Origin: Actinomycetes bacterium
GTDB lineage: Bacteria > Actinomycetota > Thermoleophilia > Solirubrobacterales > Solirubrobacteraceae
Assembly: GCA_023429855.1 (NCBI GenBank)
Contig: JAEZDB010000133.1
Span: 1-10,398, forward strand
Length of the DNA: 10,398 bases
Direction: 5' to 3'
This document shows, piece by piece, positions 1 to 6,384 of this stretch (within the stretch, counting starts at the first letter, position 1; the number at the start of each line of letters is the position of its first letter). A program made the position numbers and the translations under genes. Below the pieces are notes generated by a model. The model made no database searches. It saw nothing but the letters and a program-made list of their open reading frames with translations, and was not told the DNA's origin.

Positions 1-2
1 CG

Positions 3-851
3 CCGGAAGAGTCGGCCGCCGCGGGCGGCGCGAGCAGCGAATCGACCCTCCTCTCACGCGACCGTTTCAGCGAAGGCAGCGCCACGTCAGCGGCGCCCGG
101 GTCGACCGACAGCGCCCGATCGGCGCCGAAGCCCGAGCCGTCCGCCAACGCAACCCCCGCCACGGGCCAGCGCCGCGTCGAGCAGTCCGTCGACCTCACG
201 GTTGCGGTGAAGTCGGGCAAGCTGCCGGAGGCGACGGGCAAGGTCGAAGACATCGTCCGGCTCGGCCGCGGCTACGTGGCGAACTCGGAGGTGTCGACCG
301 GCACGGCGGGTGCGGGGACGGCGACGTACACGCTGAAGGTCGCCAGCAGCGAATTGGATCGCACACTCAAGCGCCTTGGCGACCTGGGCACGGTCACGAG
401 CCAGCAGCAGCAATCGCGCGACATCACCAGCTCGTTCGACTCGGCGCAGCAGCGTCTCGACGACAACAAGCAGGTGCGCGCCGCGCTCCTGCGGTCGCTG
501 GCGAAGGCCGAGACCGACGGGCAGATCGCGTCGCTCAACCGGCGCCTGGCCGACAACCGCCGCTCCCGGGAGTCGCTCGAGGCGCAGCTCGCGAAGCTGC
601 GCTCCCGGACGAACCTCACCACGGTGGCGCTGTCGCTGAGGGCGCCCGCGGGCGACGAGCCGGCAGCCGACGACGACGGCAGCTGGTCGCTCGGCGACGC
701 CGCCTCCGACGCACTCGGCGCACTGAGCGCCGTGACCGGCGTCCTGCTGGTCGGCGCCGCGGTGCTCCTGCCGTTCGCGCTGATCGCGCTCGCCGCCTGG
801 GCCGTGTACCGCGTGCGCCGCAAGCGCTCGCGCGAGTCCGCCCTCGACTAG
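3..851 (+). CDS. DUF4349 domain membrane protein, 5' end missing
   Basis: The frame is open from the first bases of the window to the TAG at 849-851, so about 282 residues are visible and the start lies upstream. The visible part begins with a Ser/Ala/Pro-rich low-complexity linker (to about 176). A conserved-looking domain follows, starting VEQSVDLTVAVKSGK and including RGYVANSEVSTG. Next comes a charged helical stretch rich in Q, R, L and E (about 420-600) that looks like a coiled coil, then TNLTTVALSLRAP. The C-terminus has one hydrophobic span (about 729-807) followed by a basic tail (YRVRRKRSRESALD). This order matches DUF4349 (PF14257) proteins, which usually carry an N-terminal lipoprotein or signal sequence, here outside the window. 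The function is unknown; by topology it is an envelope protein with the domain outside the cell. A GTG at 207 is internal to the domain and is not the start. Confidence 0.8.
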   Translation, partial: PEESAAAGGASSESTLLSRDRFSEGSATSAAPGSTDSARSAPKPEPSANATPATGQRRVEQSVDLTVAVKSGKLPEATGKVEDIVRLGRGYVANSEVSTGTAGAGTATYTLKVASSELDRTLKRLGDLGTVTSQQQQSRDITSSFDSAQQRLDDNKQVRAALLRSLAKAETDGQIASLNRRLADNRRSRESLEAQLAKLRSRTNLTTVALSLRAPAGDEPAADDDGSWSLGDAASDALGALSAVTGVLLVGAAVLLPFALIALAAWAVYRVRRKRSRESALD

Positions 852-857
852 CGCGAA

Positions 858-900
858 GCCTCCGCCATAAACGCCGAAAAGCGGCGTTCGTGGCGGAGGC
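858..900. terminator. GC-rich hairpin 1, probable terminator of the DUF4349 gene
   Basis: A near-perfect hairpin starts 6 nt after the DUF4349 stop codon. The outer stem GCCTCCGCC (858-866) pairs with GGCGGAGGC (892-900). The inner stem AACGCCG (870-876) pairs with CGGCGTT (882-888), and the loop is AAAAG. No T-run follows, which is common for terminators in high-GC actinobacteria. It is a close copy of the hairpin at 918-964. Confidence 0.6.
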
Positions 901-917
901 CTACGTCGAGGTTGCAG

Positions 918-964
918 AAGCCTCCGCTGCCAGCGCCGAAAAGCGGCGCTCGTGGCGGAGGCTT
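918..964. terminator. GC-rich hairpin 2, probable terminator of the pgi operon
   Basis: On the minus strand this hairpin starts 3 nt after the pgi stop codon (970-968). The outer stem AAGCCTCCGC (918-927) pairs with GCGGAGGCTT (955-964). The inner stem AGCGCCG (932-938) pairs with CGGCGCT (944-950) around an AAAAG loop. It shares most of its sequence with hairpin 1 and differs by a paired A-T to G-C exchange in the inner stem. Read from pgi, the loop becomes CTTTT. Confidence 0.6.
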
Positions 965-967
965 GGC

Positions 968-2605
968 TTAGTGGTTGCGGCTCGCCCGGTCCGCGAGCTC
1001 GTGGAGCGTCTCGGCGGGCGTGCCGGTGCTCGTCACGAGCACCGCAGTGCGCCCGTGCGAGCGCAGGGTGTTGAGATCGCCGAGCGCCTGCGCGTGGGCC
1101 AGCGTGCGGAACGAGTAGTCGGCGCCGGGGATCTCGACGTCGGGGGCGGAGTCGTCGACGACGAGCAGGAAACGCCCGCCGGTGGGGCCGCCCTTGTGGA
1201 GCTGGCCGGTCGAGTGCAGGTAGCGCGGGCCGTAGCCGAAGGTCGTCGCGGCGCCGCTGGCGTCGCGGATCGCGCCCTGGAGCCGGATCGCGGCCTGGTC
1301 GACCGACGGCGACGGCGCAAGGTAGCCGAGCACGGCCACATAACCCGGCGCCTCAAGACCGTCGAGCAGCTCGGTGATTGCGTCCTTCGTCGACACGCCT
1401 GGCAGCGAGATCGCACCGCCGGCGTTGGCCTTCAGCACCTCGCCGGTGGCCGTCTTGGCCTCCTGCACGTTGGGCTGGTCGAACGGGTTGATGCCCAGGC
1501 GCCAGCCGCATACCGCGGTGGCGAACTCGCTGAGGAAGAACACTGAGCCGAGGCCGACCGGCCCGTCGACGTCGATCGTCGCGATGGGCGCGCCGGCCGC
1601 GCCGAGCTGCGAGGCGAGCTCGTCGAGGGCGTGCGAGGGCTTGTGGACGTCGCGGATGCGCAGCACCACGCGGTCGTCGCTGAAGCGTGCCCCGCTCCCG
1701 GCCGGTTCGCCGGCGACGGGCAGCAGGCCCTTGCCGTGTTTGCCGGTCGACTCGGCTACGAGCTGCTCAAGCCACAGCTCGACGCCACCCAGCGAGTGGT
1801 CGGCGAGGATCGTGAGCTTGTCGCGCCCCGCCTTGGCGGACTCAGCCCAGAGCAGGCCGAGCGCGAGCGCGTCGTTGCCCGAGGCGGTGGCGTCGTGGCT
1901 GGCGTCGGCTGAGGCCACGCCGCTGGCCAGCAGGCCTGCTGCGTCGAATCCGGCGACGCTCGCCGGCGTGAGGCCGAACGCGGTCAGCGCGCTGTAGCGC
2001 CCGCCGACCTCGGGGTCGCCGAGCACGACGTCGCGGAAGCCGCGGTCGCGAGCCAGCTCCTCGAGCGCAGAACCGGGGTCGGTGATCACGGCGAAGCCGT
2101 CGGCGCGGTGGCCGAACTGCTCCCAGAGCAGCTCAAGCTGGCTGCGCGTCTCAACCGTCCCGCCGGACTTCGACGCGGCGACGACCAGCGTGCGCTCGGG
2201 GTCGAGTCCGGCGATCGCCTCAAGCACGGCGCTTGGCACCGTCGAGTCGAGCACGCGCAGCTCAGGCGCGGCGTCGACGCGGTCGAACGCGCGGCGCAGC
2301 ACCTCAGGGGCCAGCGACGAGCCGCCCATCCCCAGTACGAGCACGACCGAGTCGCCGCGGTCGCGAGCGCCTGCGGCAAGCGCCTCGAGCTGCGGCAGCA
2401 GCGCGCCGGTGCGCTCGCCCACGTGCAGCCAACCGAGCCGGTCGGCCACCTCAGGCTGGCCCGCGGGGCCGAAGACGGTGTCGTCGCCGGCCCAGATGCG
2501 CTCGACGACCCGCTCCGACACGGCGTCGGCGGCCGCCGCCTCGATCGCGTCGTTCAGGGCGCCTGGGACGATCAGCGCAAGCTGAGCCGGCGCGGCCTCG
2601 CTCAT
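968..2605 (-). CDS. pgi: Glucose-6-phosphate isomerase
   Basis: Pgi interconverts glucose-6-phosphate and fructose-6-phosphate in the cytoplasm. The 545-residue product has a double SIS fold layout: LGMGGSSLAP (91-100) and SKSGGT (145-150) are phosphate-binding loops. GGRYSALTAFG (201-211) follows, and LVAESTGKHGKG (282-293) carries the expected catalytic Glu285. NPFDQPNVQEAK (373-384) ends in the likely catalytic Lys384. The C-terminal YLHSTGQLHKGGPTGG (462-477) is a hallmark of the Pgi half of fused transaldolase-Pgi proteins. The ATG at 2605 overlaps the tal stop codon (ATGA, 2605-2602), so translation is probably coupled. No strong Shine-Dalgarno site is present, which fits coupling. The frame is open further upstream inside tal, but that extension has no Pgi-like sequence. 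It is the last gene of the operon. Confidence 0.95.
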   Translation of the reverse strand: MSEAAPAQLALIVPGALNDAIEAAAADAVSERVVERIWAGDDTVFGPAGQPEVADRLGWLHVGERTGALLPQLEALAAGARDRGDSVVLVLGMGGSSLAPEVLRRAFDRVDAAPELRVLDSTVPSAVLEAIAGLDPERTLVVAASKSGGTVETRSQLELLWEQFGHRADGFAVITDPGSALEELARDRGFRDVVLGDPEVGGRYSALTAFGLTPASVAGFDAAGLLASGVASADASHDATASGNDALALGLLWAESAKAGRDKLTILADHSLGGVELWLEQLVAESTGKHGKGLLPVAGEPAGSGARFSDDRVVLRIRDVHKPSHALDELASQLGAAGAPIATIDVDGPVGLGSVFFLSEFATAVCGWRLGINPFDQPNVQEAKTATGEVLKANAGGAISLPGVSTKDAITELLDGLEAPGYVAVLGYLAPSPSVDQAAIRLQGAIRDASGAATTFGYGPRYLHSTGQLHKGGPTGGRFLLVVDDSAPDVEIPGADYSFRTLAHAQALGDLNTLRSHGRTAVLVTSTGTPAETLHELADRASRNH

Positions 2606-3714
2606 GCGTTCGCCCCGACGGCGGCCAGGCGCTTCGTCTCGACCGTCGCGAGGAGCTCGTTCATCGGCACCTCGAACTTGTCGATGCCCTCGGTGAGCAG
2701 CAGATCGGTCACGTCGCCGAGGTCGATGCCGGCGTCCTTGAGCGCCGCGAGGTCGTCGGTCGGATCGAGATCGGCGGTGTGCGGCACGATCGCCGCGTCG
2801 CTGGCAGCCGTCGCCTCGATCGTCGCGAGCGGCATCGTGTTGACCGTCTCCGGCGCGACGAGCGTGTCGACGTACTTCGTGGGCGAGTAGGACGGGTCCT
2901 TGACGCCGGTCGACGCCCACAGCGGGCGCTGCGGGCGCGCGCCGCCGGCGTGCAGTGCGGCAAAGCGGTCGCCCTGGCGCACGTCCTTGTAGAGCGCGTA
3001 GGCCGCGCGGGCGTTGGCAATGGCGGCCTTGCCGCGCAGCGCCTCCTCCTGCGGATTGCCCTTGAGCCGCTTGTCGACTTCGGAGTCCACGCGCGACACG
3101 AAGAACGACGCCACCGACTGCACGTCGAGCGAGAGCCCCTCGATCTCGCGGCGCTCCATCGCCTTCAGCCACGTCTCAAGCACTGCGTCGTAGGCCTCGA
3201 CGCTGAAGAGCAGCGTCACGTTGACGTGGATCCCGCGGTAGAGGACCTCTTCGATCGCCGGCAGGCACTCGGTCGTGCCGGGGATCTTGATCATCAGGTT
3301 CGGTCGGTCGACGCGGCCGTGGTACTCGACGGCCTGCTCGATCGTCTTCTCGGCGTCGCGGGCGAGATCCGGGTCGACCTCGAGCGAGACGAAGCCGTCG
3401 GCGCCGTGGGTGGCGTCGTAGACCGGGCGCAGCACGTCGCACGCGTCGCGGACGTCCTGCGTGGCGATCTCCTGGTAGATCTGCCGGGCGTCGAGGCCGT
3501 CGCGCGCGAGCGACTCGATCTGCTCGTCGTACTCGTCGGTCTTGAACGCCTCACCGAAGATCGCCGGGTTCGTCGTCACGCCGTGCAGCACGTACTGGTC
3601 GCGCCACGCAGCCAGCGTCCCGTCGGTGAGCCAGGACCTGCGCAGCGAGTCGAGCCAGATGGCGACGCCCTCGTTCGTCAGGGACTGGAGCGTGGGATTC
3701 GGATTGGTACTCAT
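2602..3714 (-). CDS. tal: Transaldolase
   Basis: Transaldolase moves a three-carbon dihydroxyacetone unit between sedoheptulose-7-phosphate and glyceraldehyde-3-phosphate, giving erythrose-4-phosphate and fructose-6-phosphate (non-oxidative pentose phosphate pathway, cytoplasm). The 370-residue product has WLDSL (20-24, the conserved Asp), HGVTTNPAIF (44-53), NLMIKIPGT (139-147) with the Schiff-base Lys143, NVTLLFS (165-171) and LWASTGVKDPSY (265-276). Length and motifs fit the roughly 370-residue transaldolase class found in actinobacteria. The start is an ATG at 3714 with GGAGG 5 nt upstream, the best Shine-Dalgarno site in this operon. The gene lies 45 nt after rpiB and overlaps pgi by 4 nt. 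In many bacteria tal and pgi are fused; here they are separate. Confidence 0.96.
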   Translation of the reverse strand: MSTNPNPTLQSLTNEGVAIWLDSLRRSWLTDGTLAAWRDQYVLHGVTTNPAIFGEAFKTDEYDEQIESLARDGLDARQIYQEIATQDVRDACDVLRPVYDATHGADGFVSLEVDPDLARDAEKTIEQAVEYHGRVDRPNLMIKIPGTTECLPAIEEVLYRGIHVNVTLLFSVEAYDAVLETWLKAMERREIEGLSLDVQSVASFFVSRVDSEVDKRLKGNPQEEALRGKAAIANARAAYALYKDVRQGDRFAALHAGGARPQRPLWASTGVKDPSYSPTKYVDTLVAPETVNTMPLATIEATAASDAAIVPHTADLDPTDDLAALKDAGIDLGDVTDLLLTEGIDKFEVPMNELLATVETKRLAAVGANA

Positions 3715-3718
3715 GGAG

Positions 3719-3749
3719 ACCTCCGGATGTGGAGCGGTGAAAGGGAGGT
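3719..3749 (-). promoter_or_regulatory. tal ribosome binding site with possible masking stem
   Basis: The tal Shine-Dalgarno GGAGGT (3724-3719 on the minus strand) is complementary to ACCTCC (3749-3744) just upstream in the rpiB-tal gap. The two would form a 6-bp stem with a 19-nt loop covering the site. The ribosome site itself is clear; a regulatory role for the stem is a guess. Confidence 0.4.
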
Positions 3750-3759
3750 TAGGCGGACG

Positions 3760-4230
3760 CTAGGCGGGGGTGAGCTCGCCGAGCTGGGCAGCCACGCCGT
3801 GCGCCTCGATCTGGGCCACCTTGTCGAGCCGGTCCTGGTAGCGCGGCTCGCTCGTGATGAACTCGGCGCCGAGGAAGGCCTCGACGAGGTCGACCGCCAC
3901 GTTGGAGCCGATCACGCGGGCGCCGAGGCAGAGCACGTTGGTGTCGTCGTGCGTGACGCACTGCGCCGCGGTGTAGTGGTCGTGGGCGCACGCCGCGCGG
4001 ATGCCGTCGATCTTGGCCGCCGCGATCGACACGCCCGCGCCGGAGCCGCAGACGAGGATGCCGCGGTCAGCCGCACCTTCGACGACCGCCTTGCCGACCG
4101 CCAGCGCGATGTCGGGGTAGTCCTTGCTCCAGCCGAGGACGACGGGCTCGTGGCCCATGGCGACGACCGTGCTCTCCACGGCCTCCAGCAGCGGCTGACC
4201 TGCGTGGTCGAAGGCGATCGCGATCTTCAT
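3760..4230 (-). CDS. rpiB: Ribose-5-phosphate isomerase B (RpiB/LacAB family)
   Basis: RpiB interconverts ribose-5-phosphate and ribulose-5-phosphate. The 156-residue product has the family pattern: IAFDHAG (5-11) with Asp8-His9, DYPD (37-40), GILVCGSGAGVSIAAAK (57-73), then THDDTNVLCLGARVIG (93-108). Cys61 sits where the active-site Cys of E. coli RpiB lies, so this is the Cys type. The M. tuberculosis enzyme has no Cys here and uses a Glu instead. His94 matches the phosphate-side His region. One departure is AAAK, where many homologues have AANK. The ATG at 4230 overlaps the stop of the upstream reductase (ATGA), suggesting coupled translation. An AGGAG lies about 13 nt upstream. LacA/LacB-like activity is possible, but the tal-pgi context favours RpiB. 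Confidence 0.93.
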   Translation of the reverse strand: MKIAIAFDHAGQPLLEAVESTVVAMGHEPVVLGWSKDYPDIALAVGKAVVEGAADRGILVCGSGAGVSIAAAKIDGIRAACAHDHYTAAQCVTHDDTNVLCLGARVIGSNVAVDLVEAFLGAEFITSEPRYQDRLDKVAQIEAHGVAAQLGELTPA

Positions 4231-4967
4231 TGCGGCTGGTGCGCTCCTGGCGTGGGGGTCGTGGACGGGAGGTCCGCCCGGCCGAGGATCGCATAGCGCG
4301 CGTGAAGCGCGCCACCGAGTTCCAGCACCGTGCGGAGTTCGAGTCGTCTCACGGCGTCGGAATCGCCGCCGAGCAGCGTCCGTTCGGGCGACCCGCCGGC
4401 CAAGACGGGGGCGATCGTGAGGAACAGCTCGTCGACGAGCCCGGCGCGCACGAGCGAGCCAAGGAGGGTCGGCCCGCCCTCGCAGAGCAGGACCTCGATG
4501 CCGTCGTCGCGGCGGAGCGCCGCGAGGGCCGAGGCGGGGTCGGCCTCGTCGCCGGTGAAGATCCGGCGTGGCTGCGCGTCGTCGCTCAGCATCGGCACGT
4601 CGACCGGCACGTTGCCAGACCGCGACAGCACAACCGCGAGCGGATCCGGGGCCAGACCGGCGGCCACGCGGCGCGCCCGCGCGGCGGCGTCGGGGATCAA
4701 CCGGCCATAGCCCTCGTGCGAGATCGTGCCCGTGCCGGCGAGCACCGCGTCGGCCTGCTCGCGGAGCGCGTCGAACACCGCTTTGTCGCCCGGCGCGTGG
4801 CGGTTGATGCTCCCCGAATCGCCGTCGATCGTGACTGACCCGTCGACCGTCGCGATGAAATTCGCCAGCACATGCGGCCGGTCGGCTGGGACCTCTGCGG
4901 GCCGCAACGACTGCAGAATCTCTTCGGCCGAGCTCGAATCTGCCGGGTGCAACACGCGCAACGCCAC
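4227..4967 (-). CDS. RibD C-terminal-type pyrimidine reductase family protein
   Basis: The protein has a stand-alone RibD_C fold (PF01872), the NADPH-dependent reductase domain that acts on 5-amino-6-ribosylaminouracil phosphate in riboflavin synthesis and is related to dihydrofolate reductase. Visible motifs, counted from the GTG at 4967 (246 residues), are RPHVLANFIATVDGSVTIDG (30-49), DALREQADAVLAGTGT (66-81), VLLCEGGPTLLGSLVRAGLV (159-178) and LTIAPVLAGG (183-192). The deaminase half of RibD is absent. The start is uncertain: GTG at 4967 or 4973 is favoured because a TAACGT box lies just upstream. A GTG at 5048 would run over the glpX ribosome site. It is the first gene of the operon and overlaps rpiB by 4 nt. 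The substrate cannot be settled from sequence; riboflavin synthesis or another pteridine/pyrimidine reduction is possible. Confidence 0.85.
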   Translation of the reverse strand: MALRVLHPADSSSAEEILQSLRPAEVPADRPHVLANFIATVDGSVTIDGDSGSINRHAPGDKAVFDALREQADAVLAGTGTISHEGYGRLIPDAAARARRVAAGLAPDPLAVVLSRSGNVPVDVPMLSDDAQPRRIFTGDEADPASALAALRRDDGIEVLLCEGGPTLLGSLVRAGLVDELFLTIAPVLAGGSPERTLLGGDSDAVRRLELRTVLELGGALHARYAILGRADLPSTTPTPGAHQPQ

Positions 4968-4974
4968 GCGCACG

Positions 4975-4980
4975 ACGTTA
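4975..4980 (-). promoter_or_regulatory. Possible -10 box of the reductase-rpiB-tal-pgi operon
   Basis: TAACGT on the minus strand (4980-4975) fits the actinobacterial -10 pattern TANNNT. It ends 7 nt before the GTG at 4967, so the transcript could be leaderless, which would explain the missing Shine-Dalgarno site. No good -35 is visible. Confidence 0.3.
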
Positions 4981-4987
4981 GCCCCGA

Positions 4988-4993
4988 TAGGCT
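4988..4993 (+). promoter_or_regulatory. Possible -10 box of glpX
   Basis: TAGGCT (4988-4993) fits TANNNT and is the same hexamer found upstream of the sigma factor gene at 9103-9108. It would start transcription near 5000 and give a leader of about 65 nt. No clear -35 is seen. It lies only 7 nt from the opposing TAACGT box, so the two divergent promoters would overlap. Confidence 0.35.
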
Positions 4994-5065
4994 CCGCCGG
5001 TCTTTCGCATCGCCGCACCGCAAATCGGCGCGAGCGACCGTCACCCACCAGGGAGCCCCTTTTCC

Positions 5066-6061
5066 ATGTCGAGCAGCCCCACTCCGGATCGCAACCTCGC
5101 GCTCGAACTGGTCCGCGTCACCGAGGCCGCAGCCCTCGCGTCGGCCCGCTGGATCGGCCGCGGCGACAAGGAGGCCGCCGACCAAGCCGCCGTCGACGCG
5201 ATGCGCCACGTGCTCGGGACCATCTCGATGGACGGCCTCGTCGTCATCGGCGAAGGCGAGAAGGACGAGGCCCCGATGCTCTACAACGGCGAGCACATCG
5301 GCGACGGCACCCCGCCGCAGGTCGACATCGCCGTCGACCCGCTCGAGGGCACCACGCTGACCGCCAAGGGCATGCCGAACGCCCTCGCCGTGATCGCCCT
5401 GGCCGAGAAGGGCTCGATGTTCGACCCCGGCCCGTGCGTGTACATGGAGAAGCTCGCCGGCGGCTCCGACATCGCCGACCTCCTCGACCTCGACCGCCCC
5501 GTCGAGGAGACCGTCAAGCTCGTCGCCGAGCGCCGCGGCGTCTCGATCAACGACGTCACCGTGGTCGTCCTGGACCGCCCGCGTCACGTCGACACGATCA
5601 ACAAGATCCGCTCCGTCGGCGCGCGCGTCCGCCTGATCTCCGACGGCGACGTCGCCGGCTGCCTGCTCGCCATCTCCGAGCGCACCATCGTCGACCTCCT
5701 CTGGGGCGTCGGCGGCACGCCTGAGGGTGTGCTCTCCGCGGCGGCCGTCAAGTGCATCGGCGGCGAGATCGTTGGCCGCCTCTGGCCCCGCAACGAGACC
5801 GAGCGCCAGGCCGCTCTCGACGCCGGCTACGACCTCGACAAGCAGCTCACGTCGGCCGACCTCATCAAGTCCGACAACTGCTTCTTCTCCGCCACCGGCG
5901 TCACCGGCGGCGACCTGCTCGAAGGCGTCCGCTACGTCGGCGCCCGCGGCGCCACCACCGAGTCGCTCGTCATGCGCTCCCGCTCTGGCACCGTCCGCCG
6001 CATCAAGGCCACCCACGACCGCCACAAGATGTCCGAGATCTCCGGCGGCAAGTACTCCTAG
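5066..6061 (+). CDS. glpX: Class II fructose-1,6-bisphosphatase
   Basis: GlpX removes the 1-phosphate of fructose-1,6-bisphosphate to give fructose-6-phosphate, the committed step of gluconeogenesis, in a metal-dependent reaction. The 331-residue product is full length. By comparison with E. coli GlpX all five metal ligands are present: Asp39 (KEAADQ), Glu63 (IGEGEKDEAPML, 61-72), Asp91 and Glu94 (VDPLEGT, 90-96) and Glu220 (GVGGTPEGV, 214-222). Substrate-side motifs YMEKL (126-130), RPRHVDTI (171-178), SDGDVAG (192-198) and SDNCFFSATGVTGGDLLEGV (269-288) are also clear. The ATG at 5066 has AGGGAG 10 nt upstream. The gene is divergent from the reductase-rpiB-tal-pgi operon, and its product feeds Pgi and Tal directly. 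A SBPase activity, as in cyanobacterial relatives, is possible but nothing here demands it. Confidence 0.96.
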   Translation: MSSSPTPDRNLALELVRVTEAAALASARWIGRGDKEAADQAAVDAMRHVLGTISMDGLVVIGEGEKDEAPMLYNGEHIGDGTPPQVDIAVDPLEGTTLTAKGMPNALAVIALAEKGSMFDPGPCVYMEKLAGGSDIADLLDLDRPVEETVKLVAERRGVSINDVTVVVLDRPRHVDTINKIRSVGARVRLISDGDVAGCLLAISERTIVDLLWGVGGTPEGVLSAAAVKCIGGEIVGRLWPRNETERQAALDAGYDLDKQLTSADLIKSDNCFFSATGVTGGDLLEGVRYVGARGATTESLVMRSRSGTVRRIKATHDRHKMSEISGGKYS

Positions 6062-6245
6062 CGGGCCCTTGTGGCCATCGCTTCTGGTCGGCTCTCCCAC
6101 GGCGTAGCGCGGCAAACCTGACGAGAACGCCCTGAGCCGCCAAGCGCGCCTCGAAGCGAGATGAAGCCCCCGAAGTTGTCCGCAGGGCGCCGACAGCGCA
6201 CCCGCGCACAGGGCGCCCGAGAGCGCAGTCGCCGCCAATGAGCCA
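6062..6245. other. Gene-free stretch after glpX
   Basis: I see no convincing gene, RNA gene or clear terminator here. It contains an imperfect direct repeat of about 18-19 nt, 6183-6200 and 6209-6227 (CAGGGCGCC, then GACAGCGCA or CGAGAGCGCA). Short open frames on both strands lack family motifs or ribosome sites. Confidence 0.5.
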
Positions 6246-6364
6246 GCCGCGGGGCGGGGTGTCCCTTCTAGGGGCGGATCGGCGGCGCGATGTACGTTTC
6301 TCGCCGCCAGGCGATAAACGGACCTCGCGAACGCAGCCCAGGAAGGGACACCCCGCCCCGCGGC
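6246..6364. repeat. 119-nt long inverted-repeat element (MITE-like or structured RNA/terminator)
   Basis: The outer arms are a perfect 23-bp inverted repeat: 6246-6268 (starting GCCGCGGGGCGGGG) against 6342-6364 (ending CCCCGCCCCGCGGC). Inside is a second, 44-nt quasi-palindrome. Its arm 6286-6305 pairs with 6310-6329 at 17 of 20 positions, around a GCCA loop (6306-6309). The two stems are separated by an uneven internal loop (17 nt on the left, 12 nt on the right). It lies between the convergent genes glpX and the 6385-7152 gene, 20 nt past the stop of the latter. It could be a bidirectional terminator, a miniature inverted-repeat element or a folded RNA. I found no transposase and no clear target-site duplication. 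Confidence 0.75.
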
Positions 6365-6384
6365 GTCCACCCACCAAGACGGCG

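Noticed and set aside
858..964. Start of a CRISPR array or tandem repeat array
   Set aside because: There are only two units, each is a self-complementary hairpin placed at a gene end, and there are no spacers or cas genes.
890..1546. Plus-strand open frame beginning in the hairpin region
   Set aside because: It runs opposite the 3' end of pgi, has no ribosome site or motif, and begins inside the hairpins.
968..3172. A longer minus-strand frame that would extend Pgi by 189 residues
   Set aside because: The extra part lies out of frame over tal, is Arg-rich and has no Pgi or other family motifs. Pgi-like sequence starts at the ATG at 2605.
2233..4296. A long plus-strand open frame opposite pgi, tal and rpiB
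   Set aside because: It is antisense to well-recognised genes and has the Arg/Val/Asp-rich composition expected of a shadow frame in high-GC DNA.
6062..6245. A tRNA or other RNA gene after glpX
   Set aside because: I looked for a cloverleaf and a TTCGA T-loop and found none.
6246..6364. Insertion sequence with terminal inverted repeats
   Set aside because: The element is too short to carry a transposase and no clear target-site duplication flanks it. I therefore call it only a repeat element.
6003..6377. Small protein genes on either strand of the inverted-repeat region
   Set aside because: The similar peptides on both strands follow from the palindrome. Neither frame has a ribosome site or family match, and one runs antisense into glpX.
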